Source: Medicago truncatula (Eukaryota; Streptophyta; Magnoliopsida; Fabales; Fabaceae). Taken from it: 64,000 nt of DNA. The DNA lies in the NCBI RefSeq assembly GCF_003473485.1, contig NC_053043.1, forward strand, positions 2,552,001 through 2,616,000. The letters run 5' to 3'. Below are positions 22,694 through 33,373 of this stretch, one piece after another (position 1 is the stretch's first letter; each line of letters begins with the position of its first letter). A program made the translations under genes and the position numbers. The notes beneath the pieces are model-generated. The model was not told the origin of the DNA and made no database searches. It saw nothing but the letters and a program-made list of their open reading frames with translations.

Positions 22694-23694
22694 CAGGGCC
22701 GGCCCTAGGCATAGGCCGCGAGTGCGACGGCCTAGGGCCCATGCCGGTAGGGGGCCTTAAAAAAGTTTTTATTAGTAGGGGTGTATATAGTAAGAATTGG
22801 TATTTTGGGGCTTTATATAGTAAAATATACCAACAGGCCCGAAACATTAACAAAAAGTTGGGCTGCAATCTGTTATTATTTTGGCCTTTTTGATGCAATT
22901 TGTTATATATACACCATATAAAACAAGTATTTCTATATTCACCCTCCCAACAAAAATTGGCCCTTTGTTTCTAATAATGTGCCAATAACATTTTTATATT
23001 TTTTGGGGCCCTTTGTTCCTAATAATGTATCTTACTAATATTAAAAATATATGTGATATTTATTATCCAGAAAATTGGGAGAATCTTCATAACAAAACAA
23101 ATAATATTTTAGTAGAAAATGGGCCTACTAGAAAAATTAATCTTAATTTTGCCTTTAAAGTATCCAAAATAAATTAATTATATCAATATAGTAATATAAA
23201 CTTGGTACTTGTAGCATATAAAAAGAAGAGTGATTTATTTGTAGTATAAGATTACTCTAAAAATTCTAACAGTGATTTTTTTTTTATCAAGTATTATTGT
23301 TGTTATGAGTTTAACATTGGAGAATTTTGTATCCAAATGTCTAAAATTTAATTAATGACGTGTTGATATATATACCTTTATTTTTTTGGTTTTACTATCA
23401 TTAGATGTCAAAAATTCAGTGTCTATTATTTAAGTGCTAAAATTTCAGTTTATTTCGCAGAAGCAATTGTTCTCTAATCCTATGGTATGTTGTTTAGTTT
23501 TGGTTTCTATGGAGTATTTGATTTATTTGAAGATGTTGCCTAGAAAACCTTTTATCTTATAGTGAAAAGCGAAGAAAAAAAATTAAGTGTTAGTAAAATC
23601 ATAACAAAAAACTAAAAAAGTTTATGATATATTATGTAAGGGTCCATTTTTTCAAACTATGCCTAAGGCCCTTAAAACGCTAGGAACGGCCCTG
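22694..23694. mobile_element. Non-autonomous hAT element, 1001 bp, in a coding exon
   Basis: Ends CAGGGCCGGCCCTAGG and CTAGGAACGGCCCTG, with a perfect 8-bp duplication AAGGTGCC at 22686-22693 and 23695-23702. Taking out the element and one copy of the duplication restores CAAGGTGCCCTAGGTGTT (Q-G-A-L-G-V), as in the intact paralogue. The same family as 11123-11834: the ends and the GAGTGCGACGGCCTAGGGCCC stretch are shared. No transposase frame is seen. Confidence 0.93.
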
Positions 23695-24008
23695 AAGGTG
23701 CCCTAGGTGTTTACACTACTTCCATAAGTGGAAAAGCTTTTGAATCCATTATTAGGCTATGTGATGATGAGGCATTTACAAGAAAATCAGTTATAGTGTG
23801 TAGAGTAATAGCTGGGAGAGTTCTTTGTCCTTTGGAAGAAATTCAAGAAAATGTTGATTCCGGGTTTGATTCATTAGCTGGAAGAATTAGTGTTTATTCA
23901 GATATTGAGGAACTATACTTGTTGAATCCTAAAGCTTTGCTTCCTTGCTTTGTGGTAATCTACAAACAACAAAAGATGGAAATTAGAAGGCGTCACTCAA
24001 TTGCTTAA

Positions 24009-26059
24009 CAGTGTGTTTGGATGGAAAATTATAGAGAAATTAAAATTCTATGATATTGAAATGCTTCATTTTTAATTCCTTTCATTTACAAAATTTGCTA
24101 TTTAGGTCAAGTAGTTGAATTCTTTTTTATTTGCAAACTTTGTTGTTTAGAAAAAATAATTGAATTCATTTTTTAATTAAATTTCTTCTTTCACAAGTTC
24201 TGAGTTTTTTTAAGTAATTAATTTAAACTTCTCATCTTATGTTGGGTGTCAAGTGAGACTGAAAATCATATCTTCACCTAAAACCTTATAAACATTGAGT
24301 TTATAGGACCTCACACTTATACGTGCTCAACATCAATATTCTTCCATTCAATGTAAGACTTTAACTTACGGATTTGGATTCTCGGCAGCCAAATCCTCTG
24401 TTGCACCCTCTGCAGCGCTATTCTTGACACTTTGATTAATCCATCGGCTATGAGGTGTTAAACACGTAACAGAATAAAAAACCGTAGAACATAGGATGTT
24501 CTATTCTATTAATTCTTTTATGCTTACGAACCTGAGATCAAACATCCCAAAATTACAACTTTATTACGATATCCATCAATATTATTGACATACCTCAAAT
24601 CGTTGTTGTTCCAATCCATTTGCAGCAAGTATATGGTTGAGCACTCTCATAGATAAATAGCGGTGGAATTCTTTTGGATTTGGGGTTTTATTTTGTTAAC
24701 AGATTATGCAAATTTTGAGTTGATATTGATTATTGTTCTTAAATCTTGTTAAATCAAAACCCAACACAATTTAAAACTATGCAAATTGACGAGAAGAAAG
24801 AACAAAGAAAAGTGAGAGAGTTGAACGTAGTTTTTCAGTGTTTTATGTTTTTAATTTAATCTTGTATCACAGCCAATGGATTAATCTAAGGGCAGAGATT
24901 AGTACAGTAGAGAAGTTGGTTGTCGAGGATCCAATTTTTTCTTAACTTACACTTGATACAAAATATCATCTCTCTCTCTCTCTCTCAAGTATGAGACTCT
25001 CCATGTCCAAAATATCCTAGGGAACTTTCAGCTTGATTACCCATGAATGTTGTAATTAAGTTGCTGGAAAAATATAAGACCAGACAAGAGTTTCGAAGCA
25101 TGAGGATAACCTAAGAACTTTTAGGATGAAATAAGAAATCAAGCTTAAAGGATCGAGCCGACGTGCAAACCATATAATAGAGAGCCATGTTGGTGAGAGA
25201 CTTCTTTTATTACTAGAGATAGATTAATTGATATTTTAGAGATTACCGCATCCTTAGGTTTGTTTCTCCAAGGCAAAGAACAGGAATACGACTTGGAATT
25301 TTCATAGTCGTGATAAACTCCAATGATTCTGAGGTGTTTTAAATTATTTGCATATTTTCAATCGTTTACATCATCGATTTTCTACATATCCAAAAACAAT
25401 ATTTTAATTGCATATTTAGGAGAAAAAGATAGCCTTGAGACTCAAGTCGTTATGGATCCGATACTCTTTTTATTGCAACAACATTCTGGTACACTTGCAG
25501 ACGTGTCAACTATCAATGAGTCGTTACAAGATATATAAATGAGTTAGAAGAAATTAGTTTTAACAATAAGCCATATTTTTTGTCACTTTGTATTCCTCTT
25601 CTCAACTCACAAGAAGATCTCTCAAAAAGACAAAAGAGCAAGCTTGAATCCTTTCTCTGATAATATCTCTCTGTCCGATGCGTTTAGAACCCATTCCTGG
25701 TTTCCCATCCAAAAACTTTCAAACCAAGCCCTTAAATTTTCCTAAAAGTTATCTTTTTTGGTTAAAAACTTTGTTCATTTATGAAAATTTTTAATTAGAC
25801 TAAACTACCCATGTTTTGAAGACAATATTTCACCACACAAAAAATAATCCTATTCAAGGAATTCTCATTCACAAATATGAGTGTCCCTTCGGATTGAAAT
25901 CCAAACCTTATTAGTTGATATTCGAATATGAATGAATAAAATATTAAATATATAAAAGATGTGATTTGTATATCTAGTCGTCCTAAAACATTGAGCCATT
26001 GCTCCTGTGCTCCCTCGATCTCTCCCAACAACTTATAATTTGATAAAGTTGGATGCTAC
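24009..26059. other. Intergenic, no gene recognised
   Basis: AT-rich spacer. It holds a TC microsatellite (about 24968-24986) and two short open frames (25323-25538 plus; 25795-26031 minus) whose products I do not recognise and which lack splice or start context. No RNA gene was seen. Confidence 0.45.
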
Positions 26060-26170
26060 TTCATATATCATTATTATAAACAAAAAATAATTTTTCAGAT
26101 TCATTGAATATTTGATGTATCTGATATATATGATACATCAATTAATCAATAAATCTAACTATTTATTTTG
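26060..26170. mobile_element. Decayed Stowaway-like MITE
   Basis: ATCATTATTATAAACAAAAAATAATTTTTCAGATTCATTGAA resembles the left arm of the MITEs at 1695 and 35090, followed by an inverted GATGTATCTGATATATATGATACATC centre. The outer ends are worn and no TA duplication is clear. Confidence 0.45.
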
Positions 26171-26430
26171 GTTATTTGATAGGAAATTTAAAATTAGGAC
26201 GACGGTTTATGCATTTAATTTGATTTTCTTGTGTTTGAGTAGTTGGAAAGAAAAGAATAATAGATTATTTGGAAAGAAAAGAATAATAAGGAAGACTCGA
26301 TACAACAACTTTTAGAGAAAATTAAGCTCTTTTTTTATTAGTGGATAAAGACAAATAATATTACTTTCGTTTTTGGTGATCATAACTAGTGGCTTAATCC
26401 TATAACTTGTTTAGACTTTGCATAACAATC
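26171..26430 (+). mobile_element. LINE reverse-transcriptase ORF C-terminal remnant
   Basis: The translation contains SWKEKNNRLFGKK and, in a neighbouring frame, LLEKIKLF... and KTNNITFVFGDHN... with LNPITCL. Words of this kind in this order mark the C-terminal tail of plant L1 ORF2. It is short, shifted and stop-bearing, with no poly-A tail or target duplication visible. Confidence 0.5.
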
Positions 26431-26431
26431 T

Positions 26432-26504
26432 ACTATTTAGTTGGTTGTAGACTACCAACTCACATTAATAATGTGAGTTGACAACCTACAATTAACCAAG
26501 TAGT
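26432..26504. repeat. Small perfect-loop foldback, 73 nt
   Basis: Two arms of about 35 nt, ACTATTTAGTTGGTTGTAG... and ...CTACAATTAACCAAGTAGT, pair around an ATTAAT centre, with the inner 12 pairs (CAACTCACATTA/TAATGTGAGTTG) perfect. It could be a minimal MITE or a hairpin RNA precursor. No target duplication was identified. Confidence 0.55.
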
Positions 26505-26706
26505 AGTAACTAATAAGCTCTCAAAGGAAAAAAAGAAAAAAAAAAGTACTAACTAACCAAATGGTGATATAACCCCCATTAACCAGATTGCAAAACGCCC
26601 CTTGGTTGATCCCATAAGGCACAGTGAAAAATGTCAAATATTTAAGTTTATAATTATTTATTAATTAATTAAAATAAAAGAGAAAATGGAAATTAGGAAG
26701 GAATAT

Positions 26707-26729
26707 TAGAGAGAGAGAGAGAGAGAGAG
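26707..26729. repeat. GA microsatellite at a promoter
   Basis: A run of about 11 GA units just upstream of the transcribed leader of the small membrane-protein gene. GA/CT runs are common in plant core promoters; a role here is inference. Confidence 0.7.
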
Positions 26730-26759
26730 TAGGTAACGCGTATTGAGACGGAAGGCCTT

Positions 26760-28017
26760 TTTATCTATCTACTCAGCAAGCGGTGATTAATTTGATTCAT
26801 TCATTTCATTAATTGACATCGACATCAAACCGTTGGTCGGCGAACGAACGAATCAAGTGTTTCGTTCCCGACCCTCCGTCGCAGCATTCCATATCCTTTT
26901 CTTATTCGCTGCGCTTCTTTGGTTTTCCCATTCAAACAACGCAACTCTAGGGTATGTATCTCTCTTTTTTCTCTTCTTTTTCGATAGATCAGATCAGATC
27001 AGATCTGTGTTTCTTTTCTAATTATTTAATGTTAGTGATATAGATCGGATTCATTATGATTTATTTATGCGCTTCTTGCATTTTGATGATTTCTCTAAAA
27101 GCTTTAATTTCTTGTTCTTATTTTCTTCAAAGATCTGTTTTGGATTCTTTTACCGCGTTATTGCTGTATTATTGTATTGTAGTCGAGTTTTGATCTTTAA
27201 TTTTGCTGAAAATTGGGATTAAACAAGGCTGATATGTCTGTCTGTAATTGTGGTCTCATTGTTTGGTGATTAGTATTTCTCTTTGACATATTTGAATGTG
27301 TACTTATGCTTTGATTTAATCCTTATGTCGTTAAGTCCGTTATTTGACAATACTTTACTTTAAATCGTGCAAACAATAACGGTTTGTTATAGTTCCTTTA
27401 TGCTTCAACGTTGCTATATCTGCTATCTGACAACATTGATTATATCCCTTATGGAGAGACTAAGGTGCTTCTTAGAATTCTAACCATAGTAGAATCTGAA
27501 CTAATACCTGGTCATGATTTCACAATTTTTTCACTTTTCGTAGTCATTGAAACTACTATTCATTCAGACTTTTAAAAGTTATGCATGATTATGTAGAAAG
27601 GAGAGAAAAGTCAAGTGGCTAGCTTGATAAATCATTTAAGCTTTTCATATCATTTTCATAGAATCACATATTTACTAGTGTTTGTCGCATGGTTTGCAGC
27701 TTTAGGTGGACAAAAGAAGGTTTGTTGTAGAAGCCATGGTTCTTGACAGCATTTTGTCTTCGTCTCCTCGTTTGAAGTCTCCATCTTTCAGGAGACCTAA
27801 GGATGGACTTGGTAGTTGGGCGACACTTTACCAGAGGCATCGCTTCCTCTTATCCGCTCTTGTGCTCCTTACTATCCTGTGTACTGTTTATCTTTACTTC
27901 GCTATCACTTTAGGGTCCAATGGCTCCTGTTCTGGGTTGAGTGGAGCACAAAAAGCTTCATGTCATATGGAGCTTGTTAAGGATTCTCTTTCCAATGGCA
28001 AACTGAAATTTCTTTAA
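26760..28017 (+). CDS. Small single-pass membrane protein, 93 residues
   Basis: The coding part is one exon, 27736-28017, starting GCCATGGTTCTTG, a good plant start context. A GTG-initiated extension to 27706 is possible but less likely. The product begins MVLDSILSSSPRLKSPSFRR, is basic and Ser-rich, then has one hydrophobic helix (FLLSALVLLTILCTVYLYFA, residues about 38-57) and a short tail with two Cys (GSCSGLSGAQKASCHMEL) ending GKLKF(L). I recognise this as a conserved plant protein of unknown function but cannot name it. Upstream a leader exon (about 26760-26951, GC-richer than its flanks, donor GG/GTATGT) is joined by a 748-nt 5'UTR intron to the acceptor TTGCAG at 27699. The leader limits are inferred. 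A type II topology with a lumenal Cys pair is possible. Confidence 0.72.
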
Positions 28018-29400
28018 TAATTCAAATAATATTATTATTGGAATTTTTGTTGCTAATCCCTCCACCCCAAATATAGGTGACATTAAGTCCAAATATAGTC
28101 ATTGGTCATTATCTGTGTGAGATGTATACAGAGTTTATCTCAGTAATTTTTTAATGTATGATATGGGCAGCAAGCCATTTCTTAGATATATTATGTTAAT
28201 TTTGATGGCTGGTTATATTTTGGAGAATTGTACAAGTTTGCATGTATCTATTGTTTATGGGCTATTCCGAATTCCCAAACCTCATTTTTCATATTTTTTA
28301 GATACATCCTTCAGAGTTCAGACATTTTCTGGAATTTATCTTGTTCCTAGGGGACATTTGATAAGATTGGAACCACAGTCACTTTGTTTTAACAGTGGAG
28401 AGTATCGTAATTGATTTTGTCTCATCAACTGTGAGTTTAGTGGAAAATACTTGTGCTGATTGGGATATTTTTTCTTTCTTCCAAACCTTGAGTTGATTGG
28501 AAGTACACATAAAAGGAAGTTTGTATCATCGATTAAAAATTTACAGTACATTTTTTTTTCTTCTTCTGATGTGAAACTTTGTTACTTTACTTACAATTGA
28601 TACATATCAATCCCAGATTTTACCAACATTTACATTGGAATTGAATTTTCTAACCTCAAAACGTTATCTAAAACAACTAAAATCACCACCAAGAAAAATA
28701 TGCTCCTACAAGATTGACCAATAAAATGTAAGTTTTGTTTTACCAAAATCATAAACTAAGTCAATGTCAGTTTGTCAGACATAACGGCCTCTTGAATTTT
28801 GTGTCAAAGTTCTTCTTTTCACCAAAAAGCAAAGATGTGTTGATTTTCTCATTCCTTTCCTTCACAGTGCGATCCATTGTATGTCCACTTTCTCTCACTG
28901 TATTGGTGAAGTGAGAAATACCAAATTGGCGGCATGAATAACGGAAAAAGGAAAGTGCTTCATTGGTCAATTTGAATTACTTATGTATCAGTATTACTAG
29001 TACTACAGTACCAATGCCATCTAAGCCATGGTCAGAATTCTATATTCAATGTGTCTAACATGAACACAGGGTCTCCCACATGTCTCTTTATTTAATCAGG
29101 GTACCCCAAAAAATTAATAAATGAAGTGATGCCCCACTAAAGTAGTTTATTACAATGGCTAAATGTTTATCAATAAAAAACAAAAATAAATAAATAAATA
29201 AAATCTGTCAGTATTATAAAACAACAGCTTTTCTATTGAAATCATTCTTTTCTTTTAGCTGTCGATCCTTTACATACATGTTCCCATGAACCTCCCTTTT
29301 CTCATTGGTCTTTTATCATTCACACAGCATCTTCATGATCATGCCCCACAAATTTCCTAGTACTCATTCTTTTTAAATAAATGCAAATATTAATGTATGA
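28018..29400. other. Intergenic, no gene seen
   Basis: Contains the 3' flank of the small membrane-protein gene and, to the right, the presumed promoter of the NPH3-family gene. CTCCACCCCAAATATAGGTGACATTAAG near 28060 looks like one worn end of a Stowaway-type MITE. Nothing else is supported. Confidence 0.45.
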
Positions 29401-29466
29401 ACAATTAGAGTTTGCTGTGAACTTGAGGTGAATAGCAAAGGAGAAGAAGCTTTCATTATAAACAAG
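29401..29466 (+). pseudogene. Remnant first exon of the NPH3-family gene
   Basis: The frame at 29404 reads I-R-V-C-C-E-L-E-V-N-S-K-G-E-E-A-F-I-I-N-K and is followed by GTGAAA, a usable donor. This matches the start of the BTB domain in plant NPH3-like proteins (a Cys-Cys-x-Leu-Glu-Val...Gly-Glu-Glu pattern). The position where the family has its initiator Met reads ATT, and an in-frame TGA lies just before. The rest of the BTB domain, expected in a following exon, was not found before 29852. Confidence 0.5.
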
Positions 29467-29569
29467 GTGAAACTCTTTTTTGTTTATAAGTAACTTGCTG
29501 TTTCTTTAGTGAAAATATTGATTACTTCCAACACAATGATAAGTTGTCACACTTAACGTTGCATTACAC

Positions 29570-29690
29570 CATGATTAAAAATACTTCAAGCATGTCACAA
29601 GTGGACCTTCTTACAAAACCCTTCATCATTATGGATTCCACGAAGTGCATTATTAATCTTTTCTCTTTCTTTCAAGCATGATCCCTCATA
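29570..29690 (+). mobile_element. Possible copia-like fossil fragment
   Basis: A short stretch resembles the QVADLLTKP-type tail of Ty1/copia polyproteins. It is small and very worn. Its place between the remnant first exon and the main exon of the NPH3-family gene suggests an insertion or rearrangement there. Confidence 0.3.
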
Positions 29691-29851
29691 ATTTATTGTT
29701 TCAAATTCTCAATCTTTTATGGAGTATTTAATTTTCTGTCATTTAATTCCATGATGATTTTTTTTTTTTTTTTTTGGTGAATAATTACATATGATGAATT
29801 TTATCACATGCCTTTGAGTTCATAATTAGGCTTTGCTACAATAACAGCAAC

Positions 29852-31721
29852 ATGGAGTTAACTTCATCCAATGTGTCCATGCTATGTTCTGCTGCTCAAT
29901 TTTTGGAGATGGAAGAGTGTGATAGTCTAGAAGCACCAAGCTTGAAGCCTCATATTGAAAATTTTCTTGATGGGATTCGTTTTTGGACGTGGTTCGAGCT
30001 CATGGAAGCATTGAAACAATTTCAAGAATCATTTCCTTCCAAAGGTTACTTAGAAATTCTAGACAGAATCATGGATCAATTAATAGAAAGACTAGCTTCT
30101 CCATGTCTTGTTACAAGTCCATACACATGTTCTTCCAACAGATCCAGCTTCCAGTTTTCTTGTGACACAAGCAGTAACAACAGCTTGAGAAATAACTTCT
30201 CTGAGGCTACATGGTGGTTTGAACATCTCCTGTTTTTGAAGATTGATTTGTTAGACAATGTCATAAGGAAAATGATATCTCATGATTTCGATCATTCTAT
30301 TGTATCAAAGTTTCTATTCTATTATCTTAACTTGAGTCATGGTGGGGCTGAACAAGATGTTAAGATTGAGACAATTAAGGTTGTAATCGATCTTCTTTCA
30401 TTGCTTGATATTGGATCAATTTCTTGCAAGGATTTGTTCAATCTTAATCGAATTGCTATTAGTTTGAAAATAAGCAAATTTTGTAGAAACAATATAGAAA
30501 GTCTTATAGGTCCTCTGTTGGATCAAGTAACAATTGATTATCTACTTCTTCCATCTCCAAATGGGAAAGATCATGCATATGATGTTGATTTTGTCACAAG
30601 GCTCATGAAGATTTTTTTGTTAGGAGGAGGTAGTTTTGAGTTAAATTTGAACCAAGTTAAGAGAGTTGTTAAAATGATGGATTTATTCCTTGTGGAAGTT
30701 GCTCCTGATCCTCATCTCCAACCTTCTGAATTTGAAGCATTGATTACAGTTCTCCCAGATGCTGTGAGGGAATCACATGATCAATTGTACATAGCCATGG
30801 ACATGTATCTAAAGGTATGTTGCTGGTACTATTCAACTAATCTTACTTGTTTACATTGTACAAGATTTTAAGTCAGGCTCACAATTCCTTTATGATTCTT
30901 AATATTATTCTGAATCACGATGAAATGCGACTTCAATCATGATCATAGAGACACCAAAAACCTTGATTCCATGGCTTAGATCACAAATAACAACCTTTTT
31001 TCAAAACCATTTCATCATAAATTATGCTGCTTGAGATAAACACTTTTAAATTATTTATTGGTCAAGCTATTTTATCTACTTCTAGTGTGTTAGTAGCTTG
31101 ATAAGCGGGCAGGTCGCTCGAGCTAGAAAGCCCCTGCGGTACGGTTTGGAGATAATATTGTAAACCGAACAATAGTATTTAAACACAAGTTGTAATCTGC
31201 AACGTTAAGCATGAATAATAGAAAATCTTGTGTGCACTTTGTTTAAGTTTTTGGCATCTGTTTTCTTTTGAATAAGGTTTGTTCTTCTAACACACTGTTA
31301 TGAATTATCTTTCATATTTGAGAGTTTCACTGATAAAGTTCCATAGGTTCATGCAGGAATAGGTGAAAAGGAAGTGATGAATATTTGTTGTACACTGAAC
31401 CACGAGAAGATGTCGCATGAAAGTTTGAGACATCTTACAAGAAACTTGGTATTTCCTTCAGAATCGAAACCTAGAGCTCATCTCACTAGACAGAGTCGAA
31501 TGAAAACACTACTTCAAGAAAATGATCATTTGAAAAACTTCTTTGACTCAATGTTTGGTAAAAGCTTCAAGAACATAGATGTGAAAGAGGATGTTGAAGA
31601 GATAAAGAGGTATGGAGAATTGGAAGGAATGGAATGTGGGACCCATCTGGCTTGTGTAAAGAAGTTAGGGGTTCATACTTTGAGCAATAATACTATATAC
31701 TTGCCAAAATTCTGTTCATGA
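29852..31721 (+). CDS. NPH3-family protein lacking most of the BTB domain
   Basis: Two exons, 29852-30814 and 31347-31721 (GT-AG, phase 0), give 445 residues from the first in-frame ATG. The N-terminus (SSNVSMLCSAAQFLEM, then FLDGIRFWTWFELMEALKQF) corresponds to the end of a BTB domain and the linker in full-length relatives, so this ATG is likely internal to the ancestral protein. From about residue 119 (TWWFEHLLFLKIDLL) the NPH3 domain runs to about 390 and includes the hallmark LYIAMDMYLKVH across the splice junction. NPH3 proteins act as substrate adaptors of CUL3 ubiquitin ligases in light and auxin signalling at the plasma membrane; the BTB part is what binds CUL3. Without it this product could not bind CUL3 in the usual way. 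Exact function is unknown; the product resembles the NPH3 branch with short BTB proteins. Confidence 0.8.
31085..31306. mobile_element. Short LTR-like insert in the NPH3-gene intron
   Basis: AGTGTGTTAGTAGC at the left and CTTCTAACACACT at the right are inverted, giving TG...CA type ends about 220 bp apart. GC content is higher than the flanks. No 5-bp target duplication is evident. It could be a small solo LTR (TRIM-like). Confidence 0.35.
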
Positions 31722-33373
31722 TTATTAGTTTCATATTTGATTCTGATTTTTGTGTTTATTCTTGTGTAGCCTTAAGCCATGCAGTTTTGTACAGATATTC
31801 TATGTAACAGATTTCAAATAAGATTTTGTATTATAGATAAATGCCATTTTTATTTTGTGCATAATAGAAGTCAAATAATTCACTCTTTAAGTCTTCACAT
31901 CTTTTGATAATGTATTCCTTCCCATACACGTACACATTCTGTCTTTCTTTCTTTTTTATCAAGTTATTAGGATATTTTGTTTGGGAGACTGCATCTCAAT
32001 CAAAAACCTTAAGATATTAAAAATATGAGTCATCACTCTTATATATCTAACATTTAGTTCATTTATAGTCAATGTGAGACTAACATCAAGTGCAAGTCTT
32101 CTATATCCTATACTTGCACAGCCCGAATATGCCTATTGACTACTGGACCAGGGCGACATTCGATACAAACCAAAACTCTGATGCCACTTATTGGGGCAGC
32201 TCAAGGGAACATTGGGAGCAGTAACAAATACATGATTCAAAACTACAAAAGAGAGACATGACATCTCCTCTACTATATAACTAACATTTAGTCTATTCGT
32301 AGTCGATGTGTGACTAATCACTCCCAACTAAACCCAATAAAATATATCTTATAATATTTGTCAAAAACGAAAAGAAGAAACCCTTAACAAACAAAACCCA
32401 TTTTCATACTTTTGAAGTGTCTTTTTTAATCCAAGCAAGAAAAAGGGATTGTACATACCAATGTACGCAACATATGTAGTAGTACATAATTAAAAAAATA
32501 ATGGTGACCTAGAAAATGTTCGAGTCTCCCATAACCAAAGAATAATTGTAAGTGACAGTATCAGCTGATTATGCGGAAAAAAGCATGCATGAGCAATTGA
32601 GCATTGCGGGGCTCATGGTCTCAAATTATTTGATAAGCTCGAAGTGTTAACAACAATATACAAACTTATATATTAAGTTAATGTTTTGAAGTATTGTAGC
32701 TCACATAAAACAAAACAAGTTCAATCTTAGTACCTGTTTTTTCCATTAATTGTAATGCAATCAAGACTCAAGAGACTTGTAATGTAAGTAGTGTACAAAA
32801 TGGTACATAAAGAACTGTGTGATGGTTCTTAAACAAATCATTCATAATTTTGAAGGAAAATTGAAAAAGAGAACAACATTGAATGTCTTATTCTTATAGC
32901 TCAATTTTCATAGTAGCCATATTCATCTCAATTTTATTAGAAAAAATTTGCCCAAATTCTGTTCATGATATTAGTCTCGTATTTGACTTCGAATTGTAAG
33001 TTTTTTTTTATTTTGATTATTTTCTTGACTCTTTTTTAATGTATTTATTGTGTTATTCTTTTTCTACTGTAAACCTCACTTATAGTATTAACTTTCCTAG
33101 ATTCCTAGACAGAATTTCGAAGTGGCGTTTTTTCATTTTTCATAAATGACAAAATACATAAACTGTCCCTTTGAATTTTGCGGTGGTGTTTTTTCATTTT
33201 TATTATTATCTTAAAAGAAAGACAAAAACAATAAAGTAAATTAATAAAATAACAAATGGAGGGAAAAGAGATTGACAGAGAGGGAAGGTAACAAACAATA
33301 TAGAGGTGAAGAGTTCTCTTGCAACTCCGATCTAACCTTCATCCACCTGCATTGCTTCCCATCTCTGTCGAGT
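31722..33373. other. Intergenic, no gene seen
   Basis: AT-rich spacer between the NPH3-family gene and the first F-box copy. A repeated phrase, CTAACATTTAGT(T/C)(C/T)A...GTAGTC/TAGTC...GATGTG/AATGTG, occurs at about 32048 and 32281 and suggests a duplicated repeat unit. No coding exon is supported. Confidence 0.4.

Larger units (their letters stand above)
19976..24008 (+). pseudogene. Broken paralogue of the zinc-finger/PARP-like gene
   Basis: Exon 1 starts MGDKVVEICLSFKRKLQCKP, parallel to the intact copy, but an internal segment present there (about 45 codons) is missing. The original frame stops at 20093-20095, and the finger part (CYKCGEKLKNL...HHITEHS) continues in another frame to the donor at 20358. 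A 1.98-kb intron follows. Exon 2 resumes at 22335 with the same V-T-E-L-E-E junction, keeps FHGTNIACSLG, and is cut at codon Ala-Leu (QGA/LGV) by a 1001-bp hAT element (22694-23694). The rest (23703-24008) is open and ends KQQKMEIRRRHSIA. So there are at least two independent lesions. Exon 2 alone is well preserved, which suggests the breaks are not very old. The intron carries an AAT microsatellite (20687-20718). Confidence 0.85.

Noticed and set aside
25323-25538. 71-codon plus-strand frame ending INESLQDI
   Set aside because: No family match, start context or neighbouring exons.
28154-28414. 86-codon frame after the small membrane-protein gene
   Set aside because: Follows the stop codon in AT-rich 3' DNA; no similarity recognised.
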